DNA from: Agromyces flavus | GTDB lineage: Bacteria > Actinomycetota > Actinomycetes > Actinomycetales > Microbacteriaceae | NCBI RefSeq assembly: GCF_900104685.1 | Contig: NZ_LT629755.1 | Location: 2,728,001 to 2,792,000 of the forward strand | Length of the DNA stretch: 64,000 bases | Direction of reading: 5' to 3' | Part shown: positions 54,064-63,592 of the stretch, in pieces | How the letters are laid out: every line of letters begins with the position of its first letter | Numbering within the stretch: position 1 is the first letter of the stretch | The notes under the pieces: model-generated | The model's input: the letters and a program-made list of their open reading frames with translations, nothing else | The model's database searches: none | What the model was told of the DNA's origin: nothing | Made by a program: the position numbers and the translations under genes

Positions 54064-55248
54064 TCAGCCGCGGAAGGCCGCGAGCCCGGTGAGGTGCTGC
54101 CCGATCACGAGCGTGTGCACCTCGTCGGTGCCCTCGTAGGTGCGCACGGACTCGAGGTTGTTCGCGTGGCGGAGCGGAGAGTGGTCGAGCGTGATCCCGT
54201 TGCCCCCGAACACCGTGCGGGCGTCGCGGGCGATGTCGATGGCGATGCGCGTGTTGTTGAGCTTCGCGACCGAGATCATGTGGGGCTCGATCCTGCCGGT
54301 GTCCTTCAGGCGACCGAGCCGCAGTGCCAGCATCTGCGCCTTCTGGATCTCGAGCGCCCAGTTCACGAGCTTCTGCTGGGTGAGCTGGAATGCCGCGATG
54401 GGCTTGTCGAACTGCGTGCGTTCGAGCGCGTACGCGAGCGCCTGGTCGAAGCTGTCACGTGCCGCACCCACCGCACCCCAGGCGATGCCGTACCGCGCCT
54501 CGTTGAGGCAGGAGAACGGGCCCTTCAGGCCGACCACGCCGGGCAGCACGGCGTCCTCGGGCAGGCGCACGTCGACGAGCTCGATGTCGCACTGGATCGA
54601 GGCCCGCATGGAGAGCTTGGGCTGGATCGCGGTGGCCGTGAACCCGGGGCTGTCTGTCGGCACGACGAAGCCGCGAACGCCATCGTCGGTCTTCGCCCAG
54701 ATCACCGCGAGGTCGGCGACCGACGCCAGTCCGATCCAGCGCTTCGAGCCGTTCAGGACCCACTCGCCGTCCTCGAGGCGCGCGTTCGTGGACATGCTCG
54801 ACGGGTCGGAACCCGCCGTCGGCTCGGTGAGCCCGAAGCATCCGATGACCTCGCCGCGCGCCATCCGGGGCAGCCAGGCCGTCTTCTGCTCCTCGGAGCC
54901 GAACTTCCGGATCGCGGACATCGCCAGCGAGCCCTGCACCGACACGAACGTGCGGATGCCCGAATCGCCGGCCTCGAGCTCCTGCATCGCGAGCCCGTAC
55001 TCGACGGCGGAGCGCCCGGCGCAGCCGTATCCCTCGAGATGCATGCCCAGCAGGCCGAGCTCGGCCATCTCGGGAACGAGCTCGAGGGGGAAGACGCCTC
55101 GGTCGAACCAATCCGCGATGTTCGGGCGGATGCGGCGGTCGACGAACTCGCGCACCGTGGCGCGCACGTCGAGCTCTGCCTCGCTGAACTCGTCGTCGAG
55201 GTTCATCAGGTCGCTGGCGGAACGCGGGCCGGCAGTCGTGGTGGTCAC
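54064..55248 (-). CDS. Glutaryl-CoA dehydrogenase-like acyl-CoA dehydrogenase
   Basis: The 394-aa flavoprotein matches glutaryl-CoA dehydrogenases closely: FVSVQGSLAMSAI, CFGLTEPTAGSDPSSM, ARYGIAWGAVGAA, RLKDTGRIEPHMISVAKLNN and the catalytic glutamate in TYEGTDEVH. It should oxidise and decarboxylate glutaryl-CoA to crotonyl-CoA. The GTG start follows GAGGAG. It is divergent from a CaiB-type CoA-transferase, the kind that can charge glutarate with CoA, so the pair suggests glutarate or lysine breakdown. Confidence 0.9.
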   Translation of the reverse strand: MTTTTAGPRSASDLMNLDDEFSEAELDVRATVREFVDRRIRPNIADWFDRGVFPLELVPEMAELGLLGMHLEGYGCAGRSAVEYGLAMQELEAGDSGIRTFVSVQGSLAMSAIRKFGSEEQKTAWLPRMARGEVIGCFGLTEPTAGSDPSSMSTNARLEDGEWVLNGSKRWIGLASVADLAVIWAKTDDGVRGFVVPTDSPGFTATAIQPKLSMRASIQCDIELVDVRLPEDAVLPGVVGLKGPFSCLNEARYGIAWGAVGAARDSFDQALAYALERTQFDKPIAAFQLTQQKLVNWALEIQKAQMLALRLGRLKDTGRIEPHMISVAKLNNTRIAIDIARDARTVFGGNGITLDHSPLRHANNLESVRTYEGTDEVHTLVIGQHLTGLAAFRG

Positions 55249-55333
55249 AGGTCACTCCTCTTCGAGACGCTGCTACGAGTGTGCGGCAGACGGTCCTCAC
55301 TCGTGTCGTCCGATGTGCCATCCGGTCACGATC

Positions 55334-55350
55334 GATACCGGTTCGGTATC
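55334..55350. promoter_or_regulatory. Perfect palindromic operator, probably TetR-bound
   Basis: GATACCGGTTCGGTATC is a perfect 7-bp inverted repeat with a 3-bp centre. It lies between the divergent dehydrogenase and CoA-transferase genes. Size and symmetry suit a TetR dimer, and a TetR gene adjoins the dehydrogenase. Confidence 0.65.
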
Positions 55351-55390
55351 AATGGCGGATGGCGCATCCCGCATTGACCAAACTGGCCGA

Positions 55391-56563
55391 ATGACCGACG
55401 ACCTCGAGGCGCTGTTCGGACGGCCCGCGACCGGCCCGCTCGCGGGCATCGTCGTCGCCGACCTCAGCCGGGTCCTCGCCGGACCGTACGCGACGATGCT
55501 CCTCGCCGACATGGGCGCGCTCGTCATCAAGGTCGAGGGTCCGCGCGGCGACGACACCCGGACCTGGGTGCCGCCGGAGCGGGACGGCGAGGGCACGTAC
55601 TACCTCTCCGTGAACCGCAACAAGTACTCGATCGCGCTCGACTTCGCCGAGCCGGAGCAGCTCGCGATCGTGCACCGCATCGTCGAGCGCGCCGACGTCC
55701 TCGTCGAGAACTTCAAGCCGGGCGGGCTGCAGCGCTTCGGGCTCGACTTCGAGACGCTGCGCGCGAGGCATCCGCGCCTCGTGTACGCATCGATCACCGG
55801 CTTCGGCACCGCCGGCGGGATCGACCTTCCCGGGTACGACCTCCTCGCCCAAGCGGTCTCGGGGCTCATGGACGTCACCGGCTCGCCCGACGGCGGGCCG
55901 ACGAAGGCGGGCGTGGCGCTCGTCGACGTGATCACCGGGCTCCACGCGACCGCGGGCATCCTCGCGGCACTGAACGCCCGACACGCGACGAGGCGGGGCG
56001 ACCGCATCGAGGTGAACCTCCTGTCCTCGATCCTCTCGGGCATGGTCAACCAGACCTCGGCGTTCGTCGCGGGCGACGTCGTGCCGCGCCGCATGGGCAA
56101 TGCGCATCCCAGCCTCGCGCCGTACGAGCCGTTCCCGACCGCCGATCGCGACCTCGTGCTCGCCGTGGGCAACGACGCGCAGTTCGCGCGGCTGTGCGAG
56201 GTGCTCGGGATGCCGCAGCTCGCCGACGACGCGCAGTACGCGACGATGGGCGCGCGCAACCGGCATCGCGACGCGCTGCGCGACCTCCTCACGGACCGAC
56301 TGCGCACTCGCGGTGCCGACGAATGGTTCGAGCTCCTCCGCGCCGCGGGCGTCCCGAGCGGGCCGATCCTCGGCGTCGACGGCGGCGTGCGGTTCGCCGA
56401 GAGCCTTGGCCTCGACCCGGTGGCCCCCGCCGGTCGCGGGGCACGCGTCATCCCGACGGTGCGCCATCCGATCGGGTACGCCAGCGGCGAGGTCGACTAC
56501 TCGCAGGCGCCGCCGCACTTCGACGGCGACCGCGAGCGCGTCCTGGCCTGGCTGGATCGATAG
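55391..56563 (+). CDS. CaiB/BaiF family CoA-transferase
   Basis: The 390-aa class III CoA-transferase has VVADLSRVLAGPYATMLLADMGA near the start and KVEGPRGDDTR. The catalytic aspartate is expected in the motif after LLAQAVSGLMDVTG, and the end HPIGYASGEVDYSQAPP is family-like. It exchanges CoA between carboxylic acids. Next to glutaryl-CoA dehydrogenase the likely substrate is glutarate, as for human SUGCT. The ATG at 55391 was chosen by family N-terminus. The 55334 operator probably controls it. Confidence 0.88.
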   Translation: MTDDLEALFGRPATGPLAGIVVADLSRVLAGPYATMLLADMGALVIKVEGPRGDDTRTWVPPERDGEGTYYLSVNRNKYSIALDFAEPEQLAIVHRIVERADVLVENFKPGGLQRFGLDFETLRARHPRLVYASITGFGTAGGIDLPGYDLLAQAVSGLMDVTGSPDGGPTKAGVALVDVITGLHATAGILAALNARHATRRGDRIEVNLLSSILSGMVNQTSAFVAGDVVPRRMGNAHPSLAPYEPFPTADRDLVLAVGNDAQFARLCEVLGMPQLADDAQYATMGARNRHRDALRDLLTDRLRTRGADEWFELLRAAGVPSGPILGVDGGVRFAESLGLDPVAPAGRGARVIPTVRHPIGYASGEVDYSQAPPHFDGDRERVLAWLDR

Positions 56564-56570
56564 GGCGACC

Positions 56571-57467
56571 TCACCGACCGTCGGGCAGCATGCGCCGGGA
56601 TGCCTCGATCGCGACCCGGAGCGCCGGGCTGTCGTTCCCCGAACGCCAGGCCAGCCGGACCTCGACGACGCCGAGGTCGGGTTCGAGCTCGCGGAACACG
56701 ACGCCGTTCGTCGGCAGGTTGTCGCGCACGCCCGAGAACGTCAGCGCGATCCCGACGCCGGCGTCGACGAGCAGCAGCTCGGTCGCCGAGTCCGCGACCG
56801 TCTGCACGATCCGCGGGACGAATCGGCCCTGCTGCCCGAGCACGTGCAGCCGGTTCGAGAGCGTCGCACCGCTTCCGCCCGGCAGCACGACCCACGGCTC
56901 GTCGGCGAGGTCCGCGGCGACGAGCTTCGCGCGGCGGGCGAGCCGGTGGGACTCGGGCAGCGCGACGAGCAACCGCTCGCGCGCGAGGATGCGGGAGTCG
57001 ATGCCGGCGGGCAGGAAGTCCCATCGCCCGATGACAGCGTCGAGCGACCCGTCGAGGAGCCGGCCGAGGCCCGCATGCGAGAGTTGCGCGCTGTGCAGTT
57101 CCACCGACAGGCCGGGCCGCTCCCGACGCACGCCGCGCGCGAGCTCGGCGATGAGGTGATTCACGGACGCGCCTGAGAATCCCAGTCGCAGCCGGCCGAT
57201 CTCGCCGGCGTCGGCGCGGCGCGCGATCTCGGTCATGCGCTGCGAGAGCATCACGAGCTCGCGGGCGGGCTCGACGAGCGCCTCGCCCTGGGGCGTGAGG
57301 CGCACGTTGCGCGTGCTGCGCTCGAACAGCGGGACGCCGAGGTCGGCTTCGAGGCCCCGGATGAGGCGACTCAGCGGTGGCTGGGCCATGTGCAGGCGTG
57401 CCGCCGCACGGCCGAAGTGCAGCTCCTCGGCGAGGGTGATGAAGGCCTGCGCCTGCTGGATGTCCAC
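56571..57467 (-). CDS. LysR family transcriptional regulator
   Basis: The 298-aa protein has the LysR HTH (AFITLAEELHFGRAAARLHMAQPPLSRLI, residues about 8-36) and an effector-binding domain. The GTG start is preferred because TACTGT (57475-57480, complement) lies 7 nt upstream. It converges on the CoA-transferase gene with 7 bp between stops, and is divergent from the third GH15 gene. It may control either neighbour; no operator was recognised. Confidence 0.9.
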   Translation of the reverse strand: MDIQQAQAFITLAEELHFGRAAARLHMAQPPLSRLIRGLEADLGVPLFERSTRNVRLTPQGEALVEPARELVMLSQRMTEIARRADAGEIGRLRLGFSGASVNHLIAELARGVRRERPGLSVELHSAQLSHAGLGRLLDGSLDAVIGRWDFLPAGIDSRILARERLLVALPESHRLARRAKLVAADLADEPWVVLPGGSGATLSNRLHVLGQQGRFVPRIVQTVADSATELLLVDAGVGIALTFSGVRDNLPTNGVVFRELEPDLGVVEVRLAWRSGNDSPALRVAIEASRRMLPDGR

Positions 57468-57589
57468 GGTCCCCACAGTAGGTCGGCGGGCGGACGCCGT
57501 CACTTCGCGGAAATCCTGCCCCGTTGCGACCTCGCATGCCAGCATGGGGATGGAGCGTCCGGGGGGACGGGAACGGGGACGGGGACCTC

Positions 57590-59521
57590 ATGGGTGACTA
57601 CCCGAGCATCGAGGATCATGGCCTGATCGGCGATCTGCAGACCGCCGCGTTGGTGGACACCAACGGAACGATCGACTGGTTCTGCGCTCCGCGGTTCGAT
57701 TCGCCGAGCATCTTCGGAGCGCTGCTCGACGCGGAAGGCGGAGGGTTCTGCCGGATCCGGCCGGTCACCGACGACTTCGTGACCCGGCAGCTGTACCTGC
57801 CCGACACCGCCATCCTCGTCACGCGGTTCATGACCGAGGACGGCGTGGGAGAGGTCGTCGACTTCATGCCCGTGCTGGGATCGGAGGCGACCGACCAGCA
57901 CCGACTCGTGCGCATGCTCCGCGTGGTGCGGGGGACGATGGCCTTCGAGGGCGAGATCCAGCCGCGCTTCGACTACGGTCGCACGGCGCACGAGATCCGG
58001 GCCGGCGAGGACGGGACGGGCGTCATCTTCACCGCCGGTGACCAGTCGCTCACGGTGCATCGGGTCGGCGACCCCGTCCTGCACGGCACGGAGCGCGCCG
58101 GCACGATCGAACGCGTCGGCCAGGGCATCCGGATCACCGGCTCCCTGAACGCGGGCGAGACCACGGGGATCGTGCTGGACACCGGTGGAGCGGCTCCCCA
58201 GCGGATCTCACCCGCCGAGGTCGAGGCGCTGCTGCTCGGGACGAGCCGGTACTGGAAGGACTGGACCAGCCGTTCCACCTACCGGGGGCGATGGCGGGAG
58301 ATGGTCGAGCGTTCGGCGATCACCCTGAAGCTGATGACGTACGCGCCGACCGGTGCCCTGGTCGCCGCGCCGACGGCAGGGCTTCCGGAACAGGTCGGCG
58401 GCGAGCGGAACTGGGACTACCGGTACACGTGGGTCCGCGATGCGTCGTTCTCGGTCTATGCGTTGCTCGGTCTCGGCTACACCGAGGAGGCCGCGGCCTT
58501 CGGGGTCTGGTTGATGGACCGGATCCACGAGAGCGTGCGCGACCGCTCGGGGAGATTGGACATCATGTACCGGGTCGACGGGTCGTCGGACCTCGTCGAG
58601 GAGAGCCTCGAGCACTGGGACGGCTACAAGGGATCGAGGCCCGTGCGCATCGGCAACGGCGCGGCAGACCAACTGCAGCTCGACATCTTCGGCGAAGCCA
58701 TGGACTCGATCTTCCTCGCCGACTCGAACGGCCTCGAGGTCGCGAACGTGGCGTGGCGGAACATGGCCGCGATGCTCGACTGGGTCTGCGACAACTGGAA
58801 CCAGCCCGAGGAGGGGATCTGGGAGACCCGGGGCGGACAGAAGCCGTTCACGTACGGGCGGGTCATGTGCTGGATCGCGCTCGACCGCGGCATCCGCCTG
58901 GCGCAGTCGCGTGGTCGACCGGCGCCGATCGCGCGATGGCAGGAACAGCGCGACGCGATCTACGAGCAGATCATGGCGAAGAGCTGGGATGCGGATCGCG
59001 GCGCGTTCGTGCAGTACGAGGGCACGGACGTGCTGGATGCGTCGCTGCTGCGCATGCCCCTGATGGGGCTCATCGCGCCGATGGACCCGATGTGGTTGTC
59101 GACGCTGCGCGCGATGGACGCGGAACTGGTCTCCGACAGCCTCGTGTACCGATACAACCCGAGTGCGTCGCCCGATGGACTGCGTGGCTCCGAAGGCACG
59201 TTCACGATGTGCTCGTTCTGGTACGTTGACGCGCTCGCGCGATCGGGACGCCTCGAGGAGGCCGAGCTGACCTTCGAGAAGATGCTGACCTATGCGAATC
59301 ACCTCGGCCTCTACTCCGAGGAGATCGGCCTCACGGGCGAGCAGCTCGGGAACTTCCCCCAGGCGTTCAGCCATCTCGCGCTGATCAGCGCGGCGATGAA
59401 CCTCGACGCCCAGCTCGACCACGGTCCGGGGCTCGTCAGCCCGGTCCTCGACCTGGCTCGCCGCGCCGCGAAGGAACGCGACGGCGGGCCGTCGTGGCGC
59501 CTGGGCGGCACCTCCGGCTGA
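57590..59521 (+). CDS. Glycoside hydrolase family 15 protein, copy 3
   Basis: The 643-aa protein has the bacterial GH15 layout: MGDYPSIEDHGLIGDLQTAAL and IDWFCAPRFDSPSIFGALL in the beta-domain, RNWDYRYTWVRDAS in the barrel, GIWETRG, and LYSEEIGLTGEQLGNFPQAF near the end. It is more distant from copies 1 and 2 than they are from each other. Actinobacterial homologs of this type include trehalases. The start follows repeated GGGGAC motifs. A G6PD gene follows after 33 bp in the same direction, suggesting one operon. Confidence 0.9.
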   Translation: MGDYPSIEDHGLIGDLQTAALVDTNGTIDWFCAPRFDSPSIFGALLDAEGGGFCRIRPVTDDFVTRQLYLPDTAILVTRFMTEDGVGEVVDFMPVLGSEATDQHRLVRMLRVVRGTMAFEGEIQPRFDYGRTAHEIRAGEDGTGVIFTAGDQSLTVHRVGDPVLHGTERAGTIERVGQGIRITGSLNAGETTGIVLDTGGAAPQRISPAEVEALLLGTSRYWKDWTSRSTYRGRWREMVERSAITLKLMTYAPTGALVAAPTAGLPEQVGGERNWDYRYTWVRDASFSVYALLGLGYTEEAAAFGVWLMDRIHESVRDRSGRLDIMYRVDGSSDLVEESLEHWDGYKGSRPVRIGNGAADQLQLDIFGEAMDSIFLADSNGLEVANVAWRNMAAMLDWVCDNWNQPEEGIWETRGGQKPFTYGRVMCWIALDRGIRLAQSRGRPAPIARWQEQRDAIYEQIMAKSWDADRGAFVQYEGTDVLDASLLRMPLMGLIAPMDPMWLSTLRAMDAELVSDSLVYRYNPSASPDGLRGSEGTFTMCSFWYVDALARSGRLEEAELTFEKMLTYANHLGLYSEEIGLTGEQLGNFPQAFSHLALISAAMNLDAQLDHGPGLVSPVLDLARRAAKERDGGPSWRLGGTSG

Positions 59522-59554
59522 GGCCCGACGTCGACGCGAAGAAGGAGCAGATCC

Positions 59555-60940
59555 GTGGCAGAGGACGCGAGGGCCGACGTGCTGGTGATATTCGGGATCA
59601 CCGGCGACCTGGCGAGGGTGATGACGTTCAGGTCGCTGTACCGCATGGAAGCGCGAGGGCTGCTCGACTGCCCGATCCTCGGCGTCGCATTCGACGACTG
59701 GACGCTCGACCGGCTCGTCGATCGCGCCCGGTCGTCGATCACGGGAACGGGCGAGCAGATCGACGAAGCGGTCTTCGCGCGCCTCGCGGCACGGCTCGCC
59801 TACGTGCACGGCGACTTCTCCGACGAGTCCACCTACGCTCGCGTCGCCGGCGCCCTCGGCAGCGCGACCACGCCGGTCTTCTACCTCGAGACCCCGCCGA
59901 GCCTCTTCGCGAAGGTCGTCTCGGGCCTCTCCGTCGCCGGCCTCACCGCGAACGCCCGGATCGTGATCGAGAAGCCGTTCGGCCACGACCTCGAGTCAGC
60001 GCGCGCGCTCGCCGATGAGCTGCACCGGTACGTCGACGAGTCGCAGATCTTCCGGATCGACCACTACCTCGGGAAGATGGGCCTCGAGGAGATCCTCTAC
60101 CTGCGGTTCGCGAACACGATGCTCGAGCCGGTGTGGAACCGCAACTACGTCGAGTCCGTGCAGATCACGATGGCGGAGGACTTCGGCGTCTCGGATCGGG
60201 GTCACTTCTACGACCCGGTCGGCGCACTGCGCGATGTCGTCGTGAACCACCTGATGCAGGTGTTCTCCGCCGTCGCGATGGAGGCGCCCTCCCACGGCGA
60301 CATCGAGACGATCACGGACATGCAGACGGCGCTGTTCCGGTCGACCGTCGACGCGGATCCGAGCCGGTACGTCCGCGGTCAGTTCGACGGGTACCGCGAC
60401 ATCGACGGTGTCGCCGCCGATTCCACCACCGAGACCTTCTGCGCGCTCAGGCTCGAGGTCGAGAACTGGCGCTGGTCGGGCGTGCCGTTCTTCATCCGCA
60501 CCGGGAAGCTTCTGCCGACCACCCAGACGGAGGCTCGGCTCGTCTTCAAGCCGTCACCGAAGCTCGGCTTCGACCAGCTCGGCGAGCGCAGCGAGCCCGA
60601 TCAACTCGTGATCCGGCTCGATCCGACGACCGGCGTTCGCATCAGGATCAACGCCCATCGCGCGGATGCACCGAAGCCCGGCGCGGTATCGCTCGACATG
60701 CTCTTCGCCGACGAGGGCGGCGAAGGGCCGACCCCGTACGAGGTGCTGCTGCACGCCGCGATGGAAGGCCGCCGGACCCGCTTCGCCCGCCAGGACTCCG
60801 TCGAGGCAGCCTGGCGGGTGATGCAGCCACTCCTCGACCACCCGTCGCCCATCCAGCCGTATGCGCCGGGGACGTGGGGGCCGGCAGCGGCCGACGATCT
60901 CGTCGCCGATGTGGGCGGATGGCGCGGGCCCTGGACCTGA
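59555..60940 (+). CDS. zwf: Glucose-6-phosphate dehydrogenase, paralog 2
   Basis: The 461-aa protein has [20 protein letters not shown] at the cofactor loop (the usual KRKL..PAL is replaced), IEKPFG, and a full RIDHYLGK substrate motif. [19 protein letters not shown] follows. It keeps the phosphate-binding lysine that paralog 1 lacks, so it is the likelier active enzyme. GAAGGAG precedes the GTG start. It lies 33 bp after GH15 copy 3, so glucose release and entry to the pentose phosphate route may be co-expressed (a glucokinase would also be needed). Confidence 0.9.
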   Translation: MAEDARADVLVIFGITGDLARVMTFRSLYRMEARGLLDCPILGVAFDDWTLDRLVDRARSSITGTGEQIDEAVFARLAARLAYVHGDFSDESTYARVAGALGSATTPVFYLETPPSLFAKVVSGLSVAGLTANARIVIEKPFGHDLESARALADELHRYVDESQIFRIDHYLGKMGLEEILYLRFANTMLEPVWNRNYVESVQITMAEDFGVSDRGHFYDPVGALRDVVVNHLMQVFSAVAMEAPSHGDIETITDMQTALFRSTVDADPSRYVRGQFDGYRDIDGVAADSTTETFCALRLEVENWRWSGVPFFIRTGKLLPTTQTEARLVFKPSPKLGFDQLGERSEPDQLVIRLDPTTGVRIRINAHRADAPKPGAVSLDMLFADEGGEGPTPYEVLLHAAMEGRRTRFARQDSVEAAWRVMQPLLDHPSPIQPYAPGTWGPAAADDLVADVGGWRGPWT

Positions 60941-60947
60941 GCGCCGG

Positions 60948-63302
60948 TCACCTTCCTTCCGGAGCCGCGTACGCGACGTGGACCCGGTCGATACGCCCAT
61001 CGAACGCGAACGGCATGCGGTCGGCGTAGTGCCGTGAGACCGCACCGCCGTACGCGCGCCCGATGTCGAGGCAGTCGTTCGCCGAGAACAGCAGCGGAGC
61101 ACTGACCGGCACGATCCCCGAGGCGGCCTCTGCGCCGTCGACCCGGAGCGTGACCCGGAGGGGGCCGCCGGGCCGCGGCTCGACGAAGTCGGTCTGCACC
61201 TCGATCGTGACGTCGCCGACCGGGACCGCCGATGCCGACGCGATGACCGTGCGCTGGATCAGGAACAGGTTGTACTCGTAGGTGAGCACCCCGTCGGCGA
61301 AGAAGCACGTCAACCCGCCGCCGGCCCCGCCGAGCTTGTAGAGCACGCCGTTCGCCCGGTCGCCGAGGTGCACCTGCATGGTCACCGTGTTCGGCCGGTT
61401 GCCGAGCGCCGGAGCGCAGAACTCCGGCACGCGCACGGTGTCGCCGCTGAGTTCCCACTCCGTGTACGGCGGACTGATCCGGTCCTCGGGGTGCAGCGCG
61501 GGCACCCAGAGTCCGCCGCCGATCGGGAGCGCGTCGTTGCGCGCCGCCTCGATCGCGAACAACTCCTTCAGCTCGGCGAGCTTCTCGGGATGCTCCGCGG
61601 CGAGGTCTCGCGCCTGGCTCCAGTCGTGGTCGAGGTCGTAGAGCTCCCAGGGGTCTTGGTCGGGGGTCCACGTCGCGATGCCCGGAGGTGCGCCGGGCAC
61701 CCATGGCAGGCGCGGGCCGAGCGCCGAGGCCATCCATCCGTCGGAGTAGACGGCCCGGCTGCCCATGATCTCGAAGTACTGCGTGCGGCGGCGACCCGCG
61801 GCATCCGCATCGTCGATCGAGTACGCGAGGCTGATTCCGTCGATCGGGTCCTGCGGGATGCCGTTGACCGAGTCGGGGTGTGAGATGCCGATGATCTCGT
61901 AGATCGTGGGTACGACGTCGACGACGTGGTGGAACTGCGTCCTCGGTACGGGATCGGGCTCGATGCGGCCGTTCCACTGCACGAACATCGGGTTGCGCGT
62001 GCCGCCGAGGTGCGAGGCGAGCAGCTTCATCCCCTGGTACGGCGACGAGCCCGCCCAGGCCCAGGCCGCGTGGTACTGGTTGTCGGTGGCGGGCGTGCCG
62101 AGGGCGTCCAGTCCGCCCAGCTCCTCGAGCGCGGCGATGTGCTGGTCGACCGTCGACGGGATCATGTTCTGGGCGAGCAGCTCGCTGATCGTGCCGTTCT
62201 GGCCCTCGCCCGACGAGCCGTTGTCGCCCCAGATGTAGATGATGATCGTGTCGTCGCCGTAGCCGAGGCGCTCGAGTTCGTCGATGAGCCGGCCCGCCTG
62301 CACATCGGCGTGCTCGCCGAAGCCCGCCGCGACCTCCATCAGTCGGCGTTGGAACGGCTTCTGGTGCTCGGGGATGTCGTCCCACGCCGCGAGGCTCTCG
62401 GGCCGCGGGGTCAGCTCCGCATCGTCGGGGATCCAGCCCGTCGCTTTGGCCCCGGCGTGGGCGCGTTCACGGTATGCGTCCCAGCCGTCGTCGAAGGTCC
62501 CGGCGTACTTGTCGGCCCACTCCTTCATGATGTGGTGCGGGCCGTGCAGCGCCCCGGTCGCCCAGTACATGAAGAACGGCTGGTCGGGCTTGAGGGCCTT
62601 GTGGTTGCGCAGCCAGGCCATCGCGTCGTCGGCGATGTCCTCGCTGAGGTGATACCCCTCCTCGGGCGTCTTCGGCGGCAGCACCGACGTGGTGTTGCGC
62701 ACGAGGTTGGGCTCGTACTGGGATGCCTCGCCGGCGAGGAACCCGTAGAAGTACTCGAACCCGTAGCCGGTCGGCCAGCGATCGAACGGTCCGGCGACGG
62801 TGGTCTCCTCGGCGGGCGTGTTGTGCCACTTGCCCCACGCGCCGGTGGCGTAGCCGTACTGCCGCAGCACCTCCGCCATGGTCGCGCTGCTCTTCGGGAT
62901 GTGCCCGGAGTAGCCGTCCCAGTCGTTCGCGAGCTCCGCGATCTGGCCGTTCCCGACCCGGTGGTGGTTGCGACCGGTGAGGAGCGACGCCCGGGTGGGC
63001 GAGCACATGGCCGTCGTGTGGAACCGGTTGTAGCCGACACCGTTCGCCCGCACCCGATCGAGCGTCGGCGTGCGGACGTCGCCGCCCAGGGTGCTCGGCA
63101 GAGCCGGGCCCGCGTCGTCGATGAGGATGATGAGGACGTTCGGCGCGTCCGCCGGCAGGTGCGGCTCGGGCGGACTGGGGCTGTACGTGGATTCCTGCAT
63201 CGTGCGGCCGGCGATGCTGCCCGATGCCGGCGGCGCGAACGGCAGCGTACGCTCCGGCGGAAGGGGCGGCCCGATCACGGGATCGCGGGTCTCGTCGGCC
63301 AT
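60948..63302 (-). CDS. Arylsulfatase, cytosolic type
   Basis: The 784-aa protein has the sulfatase start PNVLIILIDDAG (metal aspartates) and CSPTRASLLTG, in which the Cys near residue 100 is converted to formylglycine. GAWGKWH follows, and IYIWGDNGSSGEGQNG holds further metal ligands. No signal peptide is seen, as in Pseudomonas AtsA. The last 180 residues form an extra domain. It hydrolyses sulfate esters for sulfur scavenging. A formylglycine-generating enzyme is not in the window. GAGGGGGAC precedes the ATG. Confidence 0.92.
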   Translation of the reverse strand: MADETRDPVIGPPLPPERTLPFAPPASGSIAGRTMQESTYSPSPPEPHLPADAPNVLIILIDDAGPALPSTLGGDVRTPTLDRVRANGVGYNRFHTTAMCSPTRASLLTGRNHHRVGNGQIAELANDWDGYSGHIPKSSATMAEVLRQYGYATGAWGKWHNTPAEETTVAGPFDRWPTGYGFEYFYGFLAGEASQYEPNLVRNTTSVLPPKTPEEGYHLSEDIADDAMAWLRNHKALKPDQPFFMYWATGALHGPHHIMKEWADKYAGTFDDGWDAYRERAHAGAKATGWIPDDAELTPRPESLAAWDDIPEHQKPFQRRLMEVAAGFGEHADVQAGRLIDELERLGYGDDTIIIYIWGDNGSSGEGQNGTISELLAQNMIPSTVDQHIAALEELGGLDALGTPATDNQYHAAWAWAGSSPYQGMKLLASHLGGTRNPMFVQWNGRIEPDPVPRTQFHHVVDVVPTIYEIIGISHPDSVNGIPQDPIDGISLAYSIDDADAAGRRRTQYFEIMGSRAVYSDGWMASALGPRLPWVPGAPPGIATWTPDQDPWELYDLDHDWSQARDLAAEHPEKLAELKELFAIEAARNDALPIGGGLWVPALHPEDRISPPYTEWELSGDTVRVPEFCAPALGNRPNTVTMQVHLGDRANGVLYKLGGAGGGLTCFFADGVLTYEYNLFLIQRTVIASASAVPVGDVTIEVQTDFVEPRPGGPLRVTLRVDGAEAASGIVPVSAPLLFSANDCLDIGRAYGGAVSRHYADRMPFAFDGRIDRVHVAYAAPEGR

Positions 63303-63503
63303 GGTGAAGTCCCCCTCGTACTGCCTTGGCACGAGGAGTCCGGATCCATCCACGATGAACCGGAGACGGAGTTCCGAATCGCCTCGCTCGGTGGGCAGCC
63401 TAGGGGCGTGAACGGTGGACCATGAGGCTTTGGTCCCGCTCGCGTCGGTCGCAGCGTGCGGGCACGAGATCTGCGAACACACGAGGGTGCGGCGATTCGA
63501 GAG

Positions 63504-63592
63504 CGGAGACGGCGGGATTTGAACCCGCGGTCCCCTTACGGGGACTCCACCTTAGCAGGGTGGTGCACTCGACCGGACTATGCGACGTCTCC
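63504..63592 (-). tRNA. tRNA-Ser (anticodon GCT)
   Basis: The minus strand folds as an 89-nt class II tRNA. The acceptor stem opens with GGAGACG, the anticodon stem CCACC/GGTGG flanks the loop CTGCTAA (anticodon GCT), and a long variable arm has GTCCCC/GGGGAC pairing. The T-arm has GGTTCAAATCC. CCA is not encoded. It reads AGC/AGU codons. Confidence 0.97.
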
